DNA of 64,000 nt, from positions 1 to 64,000 of the forward strand of contig JBBINH010000009.1 in the NCBI GenBank assembly GCA_037443945.1, read 5' to 3'. Below are positions 51,714-59,589 of the stretch, piece by piece. How positions within the stretch are numbered: position 1 is the first letter of the stretch; every line of letters starts with the position of its first letter. The notes beneath the pieces are model-generated. The model searched no databases. It was not told the origin of the DNA and was given only the letters and a program-made list of their open reading frames with translations. This stretch comes from SSF26 sp037443945. Lineage in GTDB: Bacteria; Chloroflexota; Anaerolineae; J102. Position numbers and translations under genes: made by a program.

Positions 51714-52669
51714 AGGTTCTTTTCGTCTCCCTCCTCCTGCCAATGCAGGACGCCGAAGGTCGTGTAGGCCATCCGATCGGAGCGGTAGAACTGCCATACG
51801 ACGCTCAGGGTAAAGTTGTCGTCGATCAGGAACTCGCGACCTTTGATCTTGAGCGGTTCGCCGTAGACGTGTTGCGAGGTATAGAGGGCGCGGCCGTAGC
51901 CCATGCTGTTGCCGAAAAGATCCGGCCCCTCGAAGATGTGGCGAGGACCGTTGCGATAACGGCGGAAGGTGTACCGGCGGCTAAAAACGCCCTCGATGGT
52001 GACCTTCATCTCGGCCCGCAGCAGGTCCAGAGGGCGATAGGCCATATGCACCCGATTCACGCCCAGCAGCTCTTGCTCGCTGTTGTAGACCGCCATCTCG
52101 CCTTGCCAGGCGCCGCTGCGCTTTTGCGGCAGGATGTGCGGCTTGCGACCGTCGCGTCGTTCCTGCTCGCAGAAGGCGTCGATGCGCGCTTGTGTTTCCG
52201 GATTGGTGTGGTAATCGAAGGCCACTCTGTACAGGCCGTTGAACACGGCGAAGAGGGTTGGCCCATCATAAAGCAGCGACGAATAGACCTGCGTTTGGCC
52301 GTCGGGCAGGATGTGCACCATGGTGCGCAGGTCGGCAGTCCAACCGGGGGAGTAGTAATGCGCGTCCACCAGGGCCCCGTAGGGATGGCCGGCGCCGATA
52401 AAATCCGGCCCCAGGTAGACACGATCGCGGTCGCCGTCGCGCACGCCGAAGGCAAAGCTATCCACCACCTCCAGGCGCGGGAGCAGCGGTCCCAGGCCAT
52501 CCTGAATGCGCGTGTGCATGACGTAAGTGGTCTGACCGTCCCGGAAAATCGAGGCCCGATAGACCTTGTTGTAGCCGCAGTGGTTGCCGGCGGCGTCGAA
52601 GATGGAGGGCAGGCCGTGCCATTCGCCCTCGATCTGACGCTGCCATGACGAGGGTTGGGGCTGACTCAT
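51710..52669 (-). CDS. Two-domain calycin (lipocalin-like, DUF3598-type) protein
   Basis: Protein of 319 residues made of two similar beta-rich halves. Each begins with a lipocalin-like G-x-W motif: EGEWHGLPSIFDAAG near residue 12 and SGAWQGEMAVYN near 185. The second half has the FEGPDLFGNSMGYGRAL stretch seen in similar form in the first half (YLGPDFIGAGHPYGAL). No signal peptide. Calycin barrels bind hydrophobic or tetrapyrrole ligands; bilin lyases of the CpcS/CpcT type have this fold. It overlaps both neighbours by 4 bases (RCCR-like upstream, SDR downstream). A carrier or enzyme for a pigment intermediate is possible. Confidence 0.6.
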   Translation of the reverse strand: MSQPQPSSWQRQIEGEWHGLPSIFDAAGNHCGYNKVYRASIFRDGQTTYVMHTRIQDGLGPLLPRLEVVDSFAFGVRDGDRDRVYLGPDFIGAGHPYGALVDAHYYSPGWTADLRTMVHILPDGQTQVYSSLLYDGPTLFAVFNGLYRVAFDYHTNPETQARIDAFCEQERRDGRKPHILPQKRSGAWQGEMAVYNSEQELLGVNRVHMAYRPLDLLRAEMKVTIEGVFSRRYTFRRYRNGPRHIFEGPDLFGNSMGYGRALYTSQHVYGEPLKIKGREFLIDDNFTLSVVWQFYRSDRMAYTTFGVLHWQEEGDEKNL

Positions 52670-53391
52670 GGCACCTCCTCCACATTCTGATTGCGCAGCA
52701 CGTCCCGCAGGCGGGCGGCCATGGGCTCTCCCACCAGACGGGCGACCTGCGCCCACACCTTATCTACGGCCGGATCGAAGATGGCGGCGCGGTTGAGCCG
52801 ATCGCGGCCGACCAGATCGCCTGCGGGCATGGCTGCGGCCGGGATGCCTTGCTCCACCAGATGGAACCAGTGCTCCAAGTAGCCCTGTACCGGCCCCTCG
52901 ATCTGCCGGAAGGCATCGGCATCGGCGCGATAGGCCAGCATCCACGGTGACATCAAGGCGTATTGCTTGGGGCCGATTTGCGCCGGGCTGAGGCCGGGGA
53001 GCTGCCGTGCGGCTTCGAAGAGAGGCGTCAGCGGGTCATAGACGGCGTCCATATAGGCCAAGTTGGCACCCAGGTCGGCGCGTGGGATGAGGTCCAGGTG
53101 AAAAGCGAAATAGGGTCCGGCCGCCACCGAGTCCAGGGTGAAGTGCGGGATGGCGCTGTCGGGTGGGGTGAAGGCAAAAAGCATGTGCGAATCCAGGCCG
53201 ATCGACGGCACCACCAGGCCGATGTAGACCCCCTTGTTCACGACCTCCCCACGGAAGAGGCGCAGCTCGCCTACGGGCGTTGGCTCCGCAAGACCGGTCA
53301 GGGTCAGATAAGGCGCGCCGACTTCGGTCAGGCCAAGCCGCTCGACAATACGCATCAAAGTGGCATGAGAAAGTTGCCGGGGCAGACTCAT
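52666..53391 (-). CDS. Red chlorophyll catabolite reductase (RCCR)-like protein
   Basis: Protein of 241 residues that I align by memory with plant RCCR (Arabidopsis ACD2) over residues about 80-232. Matching blocks are PHFTLD (82-87; plant PNFVVE), LDLIPRADLGANLAYMDAVY (99-118; plant LDLPHRKDLVLN-DYLKEYY), LPGLSPAQIGPKQYALMSPW (131-150), YLEHWFHLVEQG (171-182), and GRDRLNRAAIFDPAVDKVW (195-213; plant RRDKSFRRKSIEDDLD). RCCR is a ferredoxin-dependent reductase of the bilin reductase fold that reduces red chlorophyll catabolite. The gene overlaps the Rieske oxygenase gene by exactly 4 bases (ATGA), matching the plant partnership of PaO with RCCR. Ferredoxin-bilin reductase relatives are the alternative. 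Confidence 0.68.
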   Translation of the reverse strand: MSLPRQLSHATLMRIVERLGLTEVGAPYLTLTGLAEPTPVGELRLFRGEVVNKGVYIGLVVPSIGLDSHMLFAFTPPDSAIPHFTLDSVAAGPYFAFHLDLIPRADLGANLAYMDAVYDPLTPLFEAARQLPGLSPAQIGPKQYALMSPWMLAYRADADAFRQIEGPVQGYLEHWFHLVEQGIPAAAMPAGDLVGRDRLNRAAIFDPAVDKVWAQVARLVGEPMAARLRDVLRNQNVEEVP

Positions 53392-54530
53392 GCTTCAACC
53401 TCGCGTTCCGGAGTCTTTTTGACCTGGACGGTGGGGACTTCTTTCAAGACCCAGGCCTTGGCCAGTTCCGGTACCTCCCGTCGTGCCGGCGAGGGGATGA
53501 CCACCGCCCGCTGACGACCGTACTCTTGCTTGATGCGGTGCACATCGATCTGCCAGCCCATGTCGATGTACTTTTGACGCATCCGGCGATAGGCGATCTG
53601 GATGCCGTCCGACTTGACCGACAGTTCGGCGCCGATGTCGTAGGGGAGCAGCTCCGGTCGTTGCGAGAGCACCACGGGGTAGTCCTGGTTGAAAATCTTG
53701 AGCACCCGCTTGAGCGCATCCCCGTCGGCCCAGTTGCCCTTGAAGAAGGTGCGCATCTGCGTCCACTTGGTGATGGTCTTATACTCGTCTACAGGCAGGT
53801 GAAAGTTGAAAAGAACCATCAGACCCAGGGGCAGGTTGACCTCCAGCAAGGTGATGCAGGGCATCCAAAAGGCGGCACGGGTGCGCACGCCGGGCTTTTC
53901 CTCCTTGTAGAGGCGTTTCCACAAACCGGGGATATTGCGCCGCGGGGGCTTGAGGGTGACGGTCATCGCCGCGCCGTAGGGGAACTCCTCGACCTCGTAG
54001 TCGGGGATCTCCGGCTCCTCGCGGTTGCCAAAGGCACCGCCATGGACGAAAGGCGCATGGGAGGCGTCCAGGCTGTTTTCCAGGGCCCGTTCGTAATAGA
54101 CATCCCACTCAAAGGTCCCGCGGATGACCTTGAAACGGGGATCGCCGAAATGGGGTAGATCGGGCAGGGGAGGGCGTTCCTCTTCCGGCAGATCGCCCAA
54201 AAAGGCCCAGATGTAGCCGTACTTCTCCACCGTGGGATAGGCATCCACGCGGGCCTTTTTGGGTACGCGCAGGTCGGGATGAGCCGGGATTTTGACGCAG
54301 GTGCCGTCGGGCTTGTACTCCCAGCCGTGATACGGGCACACAATGCAATCGCCGTTCAGCCATCCCTGGGAGAGCGCGCCCCCGCGGTGGACACACAGGT
54401 CGCTGAGCACGTGGGCGGCCCCATCCGGTGTGCGGTAGATGACAAACTCCTGCTCCAGCGCAGTCACCCGCACGGGTTTGTTCTTGACCACATGGGAGAA
54501 TTCCAGTGGCCACCAGAAGTTTTTCAACAT
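53388..54530 (-). CDS. Rieske non-haem iron oxygenase (PaO/CAO-like)
   Basis: Oxygenase alpha subunit of 380 residues. The Rieske [2Fe-2S] site is Cys46-x-His48 and Cys65-x2-His68 (LCVHRGG ... CPYHGWEY); the mononuclear iron site is ENSLDASHAPFVH with His158 and His163. N-terminal FWWPLEF and the overall layout resemble the pheophorbide a oxygenase/chlorophyllide a oxygenase group, although the C-terminal CxxC of plant PaO is absent. PaO opens the chlorin ring of pheophorbide a. ATG 54530. No reductase component is adjacent; ferredoxin or the flavin reductase domain nearby could supply electrons. Other aromatic or alkaloid demethylating Rieske enzymes are possible on sequence alone; the RCCR-like and NYC1-like neighbours favour the pigment reading. 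Confidence 0.8.
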   Translation of the reverse strand: MLKNFWWPLEFSHVVKNKPVRVTALEQEFVIYRTPDGAAHVLSDLCVHRGGALSQGWLNGDCIVCPYHGWEYKPDGTCVKIPAHPDLRVPKKARVDAYPTVEKYGYIWAFLGDLPEEERPPLPDLPHFGDPRFKVIRGTFEWDVYYERALENSLDASHAPFVHGGAFGNREEPEIPDYEVEEFPYGAAMTVTLKPPRRNIPGLWKRLYKEEKPGVRTRAAFWMPCITLLEVNLPLGLMVLFNFHLPVDEYKTITKWTQMRTFFKGNWADGDALKRVLKIFNQDYPVVLSQRPELLPYDIGAELSVKSDGIQIAYRRMRQKYIDMGWQIDVHRIKQEYGRQRAVVIPSPARREVPELAKAWVLKEVPTVQVKKTPEREVEA

Positions 54531-54543
54531 AGCCAATCTCCTT

Positions 54544-55488
54544 TCAGCGGGAACGGAGAAACGTATGGTCGGCGCCGATGCTAACGGGCCGGCGATACAC
54601 ATGGCGATCCAGAAAAGCCGCGATTAGATCGGCGATAGTCTGGCGAATGGCCTCGGCCGGTCGACCTAGGTCGCCGTCGAGAAAAGCCCGCCCCGTGGTT
54701 TCGTCTTGGGGATGGACGATGGCGAGATGGTTGGCGCCGGCGATCACGGCTTCGTAGAGGGGACCGTGGGCCTTGGCGGGTAGGGCTGAAGCAAAGGTGC
54801 GGGCCACCGGGTCTTCGGTTGCGCCGTGACCATAGCGTCCCCGGCTGGCAGCGATAACGCCATCCCGATCGCCGCGCATAAGCAGGGTGGGCTTGTCGGC
54901 GATGGGTAGGACGGTGTCGGGGGGAAAGCCCAGGGGCGTGGAAGCCACGGTGTGGCCGGCATAGGCAAAAACGGCAAGCACAGCCTCGAAATAACCGCCG
55001 TTGTGCAAGGCCACCGTGCCGCCTGCCGAGTGACCGCCCAGGGCTACGGCGGTCAGGTCAAGGGCATTGTGCAGAGGACTGTCGGCGCGGTCGTTCAGTT
55101 CGCTCAGCAGATCGAAAAGGGGCCGGAGGGCCGGACAGGTGGGGCCGGAGCCGTAGGTGGTCGGCCGTACCCGTGCCAGGTCGAGGCCGGGCGTAAGCCC
55201 GATCACGCCGGGCAACGTCTCGGCCACGTAGTCGTACAGCACCGTGACCAGGCCGGCGCGGGCCAGTCGCACGGCCAGCCAGCTGTAGCCGGCGCAGGGG
55301 ATGTTGATGCCGCTGCAGAAAAGGACCACCGGCAGGGGTGTGCCGCTGCGGTCCACCGGTAGCTCACCGCTCAGACGCTCGGCTTCGTGACGGGGGGCCA
55401 GGGCCGGGTAGTAAATCCGGACATGGAGCGTATCGTAAGGTGGAGGGGCACCGGGCACGCGGGTGGCCCGAAACAGGCAGCGGATCAT
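54544..55488 (-). CDS. Alpha/beta hydrolase (chlorophyllase- or lipase-like)
   Basis: Hydrolase of 314 residues with the nucleophile elbow GGHSAGG (Ser154), an oxyanion strand LPVVLFCSGIN (52-62), an Asp in MRGDRDGVI and a His in GANHLAIV. The LPVVLFCSG strand and GHSxGG elbow are similar to chlorophyllase and dienelactone-hydrolase-type enzymes. In this operon it may remove the phytyl or methyl ester of a chlorophyll derivative; this is a context inference. ATG 55488 overlaps the upstream calycin gene by 4 bases; the Rieske gene starts 14 bases after its stop. Confidence 0.7.
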   Translation of the reverse strand: MIRCLFRATRVPGAPPPYDTLHVRIYYPALAPRHEAERLSGELPVDRSGTPLPVVLFCSGINIPCAGYSWLAVRLARAGLVTVLYDYVAETLPGVIGLTPGLDLARVRPTTYGSGPTCPALRPLFDLLSELNDRADSPLHNALDLTAVALGGHSAGGTVALHNGGYFEAVLAVFAYAGHTVASTPLGFPPDTVLPIADKPTLLMRGDRDGVIAASRGRYGHGATEDPVARTFASALPAKAHGPLYEAVIAGANHLAIVHPQDETTGRAFLDGDLGRPAEAIRQTIADLIAAFLDRHVYRRPVSIGADHTFLRSR

Positions 55489-56276
55489 GGCCCGGCCTCC
55501 GCAGCGACACGCAAACGATAGATCTGCATCCGGTGCAGGAGTTCGTCCCGATGCCAGCGGATCAGGCCAACCAACCCGCCGCTGCCGACGTCGGTCACGG
55601 CCAGCAACGAGACGGTTTCGCCCGGCTCGGCAACGCCCTCGGCCTCGAGAAGAGGGCCATACGTCAGGCAGCAGCCCTGCCAGGTTGGCGCCTGGCGTTG
55701 CAGGTCGCCGAGCAGGTCGGCAGCGATGACCGGCGTTTCTTCCATCGGTTCGCCTTGCGCATCGACCGTGATGCGCAGGCCGGTGTAGGTCTGTGGCGAG
55801 GGGGGGAGCAGTTCCGGATACCCCGCTACGGCGGGTCCGGCTATCCCGACGATGACGGCGACCTCACGGTTGGCCAGGAAGAAACGCCCGCCTGTGACCT
55901 GCCGGTCTGGGGCCAGGAGGATGGAGAACGAGGTGAAGTTGTAGCCGAAACGAGGCCAGAGCCCGCGGGCCGTCAACACACCCTGGGTCCAGACCAGGCC
56001 GCCGCCGCGGACATCCGGTCCCCGATAGCGGCGGGCTCGCCCCACGACCTCCAGGTCGAAGACGAACTCGCCCACACGGCGGTCCATCACGGCCGCCGTC
56101 TCCCGGCCCAGGGCCGAAAGGCGTCCGGCCGGCTCGATAGGCTCGCATACCTGGATCACGCGAATGCGACCGTTGGTCGGCTCCAGTCGACGACGTTGAC
56201 GCACCCGACCGACGTATTCGCCCGTCGGCGTGTAGACATACTCGCTTACAAGCCAATCACCGATGAAGTCCGCCAC
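55485..56276 (-). CDS. Calycin (lipocalin-like) protein
   Basis: Protein of 263 residues beginning ADFIGDWLVSEYVYTPTGEY, the lipocalin-like G-x-W start shared with its neighbours, followed by alternating beta segments. The start codon is GTG at 56276, 6 bases after the preceding gene's stop. No signal peptide or membrane helix. Related in layout to the proteins at 51710, 56283 and 58038 but strongly diverged. Confidence 0.55.
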   Translation of the reverse strand: MADFIGDWLVSEYVYTPTGEYVGRVRQRRRLEPTNGRIRVIQVCEPIEPAGRLSALGRETAAVMDRRVGEFVFDLEVVGRARRYRGPDVRGGGLVWTQGVLTARGLWPRFGYNFTSFSILLAPDRQVTGGRFFLANREVAVIVGIAGPAVAGYPELLPPSPQTYTGLRITVDAQGEPMEETPVIAADLLGDLQRQAPTWQGCCLTYGPLLEAEGVAEPGETVSLLAVTDVGSGGLVGLIRWHRDELLHRMQIYRLRVAAEAGP

Positions 56277-56282
56277 GGGTGC

Positions 56283-57194
56283 TCAGGGTTCCGCAGTGAA
56301 ATGAAGCACTCCGAACTGCACACCGACGCGACAACCGCCGCGGTACCAGTGCTGGACCACGGCCTTGCGGCTGCCGTCCAGCGTGGCCACACCGCGCTGC
56401 CAGCAGCGCAGCCGCGCAGCGCGGTGGTAGAGCTGGCCGGAGGCGGCGCGGCCGCCGCTCAGGCTGTAACTGCCCACGACCTCGGCCTCGGTTGCGGTCC
56501 AGGCCTGCCAGCCGTTGCTGCGCAGAGGCAAGGTGCGCGCAGCCGGGTCGAAATGGCCGCCCTCCCGGACGATGCTCAGACCCGTCTCGGTCACGGTGAC
56601 CATCTCGACATAAGGGGCACGCCCCTGCACGGCGCCGTTCTCGTCCAGGCCCAGCAGTTCCCCTCGCCAGCAGCCGGGCCGATGCAACAGAAGGACCCCA
56701 CGGCCGGCGGTGGGGTCATGGGCCAAGTCGTAATGGGTGCCGCTGACCAGGGTGGGTTGGGGATGAACGGCGTCGGTCGGTACCCGTTCGTTCTGACCGA
56801 CGACGACGTATAGCAAACACTCCCCGCGGCTCATCAAGGCCAGGGAGAGTTGGAGATCCTCGTCGACCACCATCAGAAAGAAGCGCTGGCTCAGCCCCAA
56901 CGCCGGCCAATAGGCATTGGCATCCACCAGGTTCTCGCTCAGGGTCTCGGCGTAGCCGATGTTGGCAGGCCCTTCGTATAGACGATAGTCCGGTCCTTCG
57001 CGGATGAGGTAGTAGCCGCTGTGTTTGAAGGGGCCGACAAAGGAGACATCGATCCGCACGCGGCCGTCACCCAGGGCCTGGACATGACGGTAATCCGACC
57101 CGTTGCCGAGAAAGCGGCCGTAACCGTCGAAGACCTCGGCGTTGCCGGCCCAGCGCCCCAAACCCCGGTTGAACTGCACCCCATGCGCGCTCAT
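56283..57194 (-). CDS. Two-domain calycin (lipocalin-like) protein
   Basis: Protein of 303 residues with two beta-rich halves. The first opens with LGRWAGNAEVFDGYGRFLGNG and has SGYYLIREGPDYRLYEGPANIGYAETL, which matches the FEGPDLFGNSMGYGRAL block of the protein at 51710; the second opens with GCWRGELLGLDENG. It overlaps the DUF3891 gene by 4 bases. Two His/Tyr-rich patches might bind a ligand. Function unknown; a carrier or enzyme role within the pigment hypothesis. Confidence 0.58.
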   Translation of the reverse strand: MSAHGVQFNRGLGRWAGNAEVFDGYGRFLGNGSDYRHVQALGDGRVRIDVSFVGPFKHSGYYLIREGPDYRLYEGPANIGYAETLSENLVDANAYWPALGLSQRFFLMVVDEDLQLSLALMSRGECLLYVVVGQNERVPTDAVHPQPTLVSGTHYDLAHDPTAGRGVLLLHRPGCWRGELLGLDENGAVQGRAPYVEMVTVTETGLSIVREGGHFDPAARTLPLRSNGWQAWTATEAEVVGSYSLSGGRAASGQLYHRAARLRCWQRGVATLDGSRKAVVQHWYRGGCRVGVQFGVLHFTAEP

Positions 57195-58021
57195 GATCGG
57201 ACCTCCGGGCCGGGAACCAGACGGTAGTACTGCGGTTCCTTGGGCGTGACGGCGAAGATGGCCCGGAAGTCGGCCAGACCCGGTTGCGGGGTCAGGTAGC
57301 GCCCCAGGGTGAAGACTTCCAGGCTATCGCCGGCAAAGCACCAGGGGCTGAGGGCGTAGGTCCCGTCGGGCAACGGGGTGATCGTGATGGTATGGTCGGT
57401 GCCGTGGCCGTCGGGCACGTGCAGAAAACGTGTTGTCCGACGTGCCTCGGCATGGGTGAGCTGGAAATACAGGCCCAGGGTGTCGAAGAACTGGAGCCGT
57501 TTGTAGTTGGCAAAGAGGGCCTCGTCTTCGACCCAGGAAGCCGTGCTCGAATCGGCCCGCAGCGCTGCTTTGAGCCGTTCCTGGCGGGCCATTTCGGCGG
57601 CGAGCAAGGCATCGGCGGCGGGTTTGTACTCGGCCGGCACCCGGTCGATGAAAATGAAGTCGGAGAGGCCGTAACGGCCGTTGAAAAGGCCGACGGTATG
57701 CATGGAGGAGAGGAGGCCGCAGAAGGGGTGATGGGCTTCGTTGAAATCGGGCGAGCCCCGACCGGTGCGTAGCAGATAGGGCAGGGGCGTCTGGGTCAGA
57801 TGATGGGGCAGGCCCGTGGTCGGCGACGCCTCGGCCAGAGCATCCACCGGCACCCAGCCCTCGTCGTGGTGGGTTACGGTGAAGATGACCAGATCGCGCG
57901 GGGTGGGGGGAGCGAAAGCCTCGTTGCCGAAAGCGGCGGCAAATTGCCCGCAGGTCGCAGCGTGATCGGGTTGTTCGATAACGAAATGAGGCTGGCCGGG
58001 CGCAGCGGTCTGGACGATCAT
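57191..58021 (-). CDS. DUF3891-family protein
   Basis: Protein of 276 residues. The features that I associate with DUF3891 are the early PDHAATCGQFAAAFGNEAF, then FTVTHHDEGWVPVD with a His-His-Asp set that could bind metal, and AHHPFCGLLSSMHTVGLFNGRYG. The family has no established function that I know of; helix-rich with possible HD-like metal chemistry. ATG 58021 (MIVQTAAPG) gives the usual N-terminus. It starts 16 bases after the calycin gene stop and overlaps the next gene by 4 bases. Confidence 0.7.
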   Translation of the reverse strand: MIVQTAAPGQPHFVIEQPDHAATCGQFAAAFGNEAFAPPTPRDLVIFTVTHHDEGWVPVDALAEASPTTGLPHHLTQTPLPYLLRTGRGSPDFNEAHHPFCGLLSSMHTVGLFNGRYGLSDFIFIDRVPAEYKPAADALLAAEMARQERLKAALRADSSTASWVEDEALFANYKRLQFFDTLGLYFQLTHAEARRTTRFLHVPDGHGTDHTITITPLPDGTYALSPWCFAGDSLEVFTLGRYLTPQPGLADFRAIFAVTPKEPQYYRLVPGPEVRS

Positions 58022-58037
58022 GGCTCCTCTCCGGTGG

Positions 58038-58499
58038 CTAGGGCTGCACAACGCGGACAAAATCCTGGATCTGGAAGATATGGGTTTGGCCGTTGCGCAG
58101 TTTGTGGGTGATGATGCGGCGGGTGTTGGGGTCGAGGAAGTAGTGGTTGTTGAAGACGACGGTGTTGGAGACCTTGCTGTCGATGACGAAGACGTAGTTG
58201 TAGGGCGTGAGCTCGGTGCCGTACAGGCTGAGTTGGTCGCTGACGGCCCAGCAGTACTTGCCCTCGACCTGGATATCGGAATGGAAGACGGTTCGGCCCA
58301 CCTCGTAGAGGTTCTCGAAATCCTCCATCAGGTGCCATGAGCGGCCGACTTCGTTCCAGTAGACGTCCATGTGGACGGCTGCGGCCTCGATAAACTCGCC
58401 GCGCGGGCTGAAGGTCTTGCATAGGCCCTCCCAACGGCCCATGAAACACTGGAAGGGAATGGTCGAACGGGGGTCGCCGTAGTTTTTACGAACTGCCAT
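58038..58499 (-). CDS. Single-domain calycin (lipocalin-like) protein
   Basis: Protein of 153 residues with the G-x-W start FMGRWEGLCKTFSPRGEF and about eight predicted beta strands, the size of one lipocalin barrel; VGRTVFHSDIQVEGKYCWAVSD and NNHYFLDPNTRRIITHKL follow. It is the simplest member of the four calycin-like genes and the first structural gene after the GntR regulator, with a 98-base gap between them. Confidence 0.6.
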   Translation of the reverse strand: MAVRKNYGDPRSTIPFQCFMGRWEGLCKTFSPRGEFIEAAAVHMDVYWNEVGRSWHLMEDFENLYEVGRTVFHSDIQVEGKYCWAVSDQLSLYGTELTPYNYVFVIDSKVSNTVVFNNHYFLDPNTRRIITHKLRNGQTHIFQIQDFVRVVQP

Positions 58500-58597
58500 C
58501 GCCGATCTCCGCTTGAACGAATTGAGCAGCCGGTGTTGCTACGAGAGGAGGAATCCGATGACGAGCTTGCCAAAAGCGTGAGTGGCTTGTCGTATCC

Positions 58598-59338
58598 TCA
58601 ATCACCGATTTGATACTTGAAGCGATCGCCACGGTAGCGGGCCTGCAGGTATTCCAGAGGCCGACCCTGGGCATCGGTCACCACGCGGGTGATCTGAAGC
58701 AGGGGGCTGCCGGGCATGACATGGAGCAGACGGGTCTCGACCTCGGTGGCGGCGATGGCCTCGATGATGCGGGTGGCGCGGGCGCTGCGCATGGCCGGCA
58801 GGTGGTCGAGGTAGTGGAGCGACCCGCCCTCCAGCAACGCTTGCTCATCGATCTGGTCGGCCAGACCGGCAGGCAGATAGGCGGTGTGCACGCCGATGGG
58901 CTGCTCGTCGGCCAGACGCAGACGGCGCAGGCAGTAGACCTGGCTGCCGGCCGGAACCCCGAGATGGTCGGCTACATCCTTGGCAGCCTGAACCAGGCCC
59001 CGCTCCAGCACGCGCCAGCCCGGCTTGATGCCCTGTTCCAGCATATAATCGGTGAGGCTGCGTCGGCCCTGGGGACTGTGGGTCATTTTCGGTGGCGCCA
59101 CAAAGGTCCCGCGGCCTCGTTCGCGCACCAGCAGGCCCTCGTTGACCAAATCGCTCAGGGCGCGGCGCACGGTGATACGGCTGAGTCCGAACTGCTGTTG
59201 CAGCTCCTGTTCGGAAGGGATCAGCTCGTTGGGTTTCCAGAAACCGCCGACGATCTGCTCGTAGAGGTACTGTTTGAGCTGGTGATGCAAAGGCACCGGC
59301 GAGGTGCGGTCAAGGGTGCGGGTGTTCTCGGTAGACAT
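58598..59338 (-). CDS. GntR-family (HutC/UTRA type) transcription regulator
   Basis: Regulator of 246 residues. The N-terminal winged helix reads PLHHQLKQYLYEQI, PSEQELQQQFGLSRITVRRALSDL and VRERGRGTFV; the C-terminal UTRA domain (about 90-240) would bind the effector (VLERGLVQAAKDVADHLG, then LQITRVVTDAQGRPLEYLQARYRGD). ATG 59338 lies 20 bases inside from a palindromic operator that overlaps the gene's own promoter, so autoregulation is likely. It heads the minus-strand catabolic array, whose genes are its probable targets. Confidence 0.92.
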   Translation of the reverse strand: MSTENTRTLDRTSPVPLHHQLKQYLYEQIVGGFWKPNELIPSEQELQQQFGLSRITVRRALSDLVNEGLLVRERGRGTFVAPPKMTHSPQGRRSLTDYMLEQGIKPGWRVLERGLVQAAKDVADHLGVPAGSQVYCLRRLRLADEQPIGVHTAYLPAGLADQIDEQALLEGGSLHYLDHLPAMRSARATRIIEAIAATEVETRLLHVMPGSPLLQITRVVTDAQGRPLEYLQARYRGDRFKYQIGD

Positions 59339-59357
59339 GGGGATTAACCTGACTAAA

Positions 59358-59384
59358 TGGTATAACGTTATAACAATAATACCA
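59358..59384. promoter_or_regulatory. Palindromic operator at the GntR promoter
   Basis: A perfect 12-base palindrome, TATAACGTTATA (59361-59372), covers the expected transcription start, and outer arms TGGTAT (59358-59363) and ATACCA (59379-59384) form a second inverted repeat reaching into the -10 box. Binding here would block RNA polymerase. AT-rich palindromes of this size suit a HutC-type GntR dimer. Confidence 0.7.
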
Positions 59385-59404
59385 CCTTCCCCAGGACCTG
59401 TCAA
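59376..59404 (-). promoter_or_regulatory. Consensus sigma-70 promoter of the catabolic array
   Basis: On the minus strand TTGACA (59399-59404) is followed after exactly 17 bases by TATTAT (59376-59381). Transcription should begin near 59369, inside the palindromic operator, about 30 bases before the regulator's ATG. Confidence 0.8.
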
Positions 59405-59453
59405 AAACGACCACTCGGTTCCACAGTGGGTTGGTGCGAGAGGGGCAGCAGGC

Positions 59454-59491
59454 ATAACGTTCAAACGTTCTAACGTTCAAACGTTCTCACC
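59454..59491 (-). repeat. Octamer array, copy B
   Basis: Units TTCAAACG, TTCTAACG, TTCAAACG and a decayed TTCTCACC with a strict 8-base period; this is the reverse complement of the array at 12885-12955. It lies in the spacer between the GntR promoter and the glycosidase promoter. Confidence 0.65.
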
Positions 59492-59517
59492 AACAAAAGA
59501 TGGAACCGAGTCCCAAT

Positions 59518-59546
59518 TTGCACAAAGCACTTGCTCCGGATAGAGT
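59518..59546 (+). promoter_or_regulatory. Candidate promoter of the glycosidase gene
   Basis: TTGCAC (59518-59523), 17-base spacer, TAGAGT (59541-59546), 44 bases before the glycosidase ATG. Each box deviates from consensus at one or two positions. Confidence 0.35.
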
Positions 59547-59589
59547 GATATCTTCCGCTTTGCTCCTCTTCTCCGATGCCAGTCGAGTT

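Noticed and set aside
51710..58499. Mg-dechelatase (SGR) among the unknown proteins
   Set aside because: I compared the calycin-like and DUF3891 proteins with the SGR pattern that I remember and found no convincing match; the dechelation step is unaccounted for in this window.
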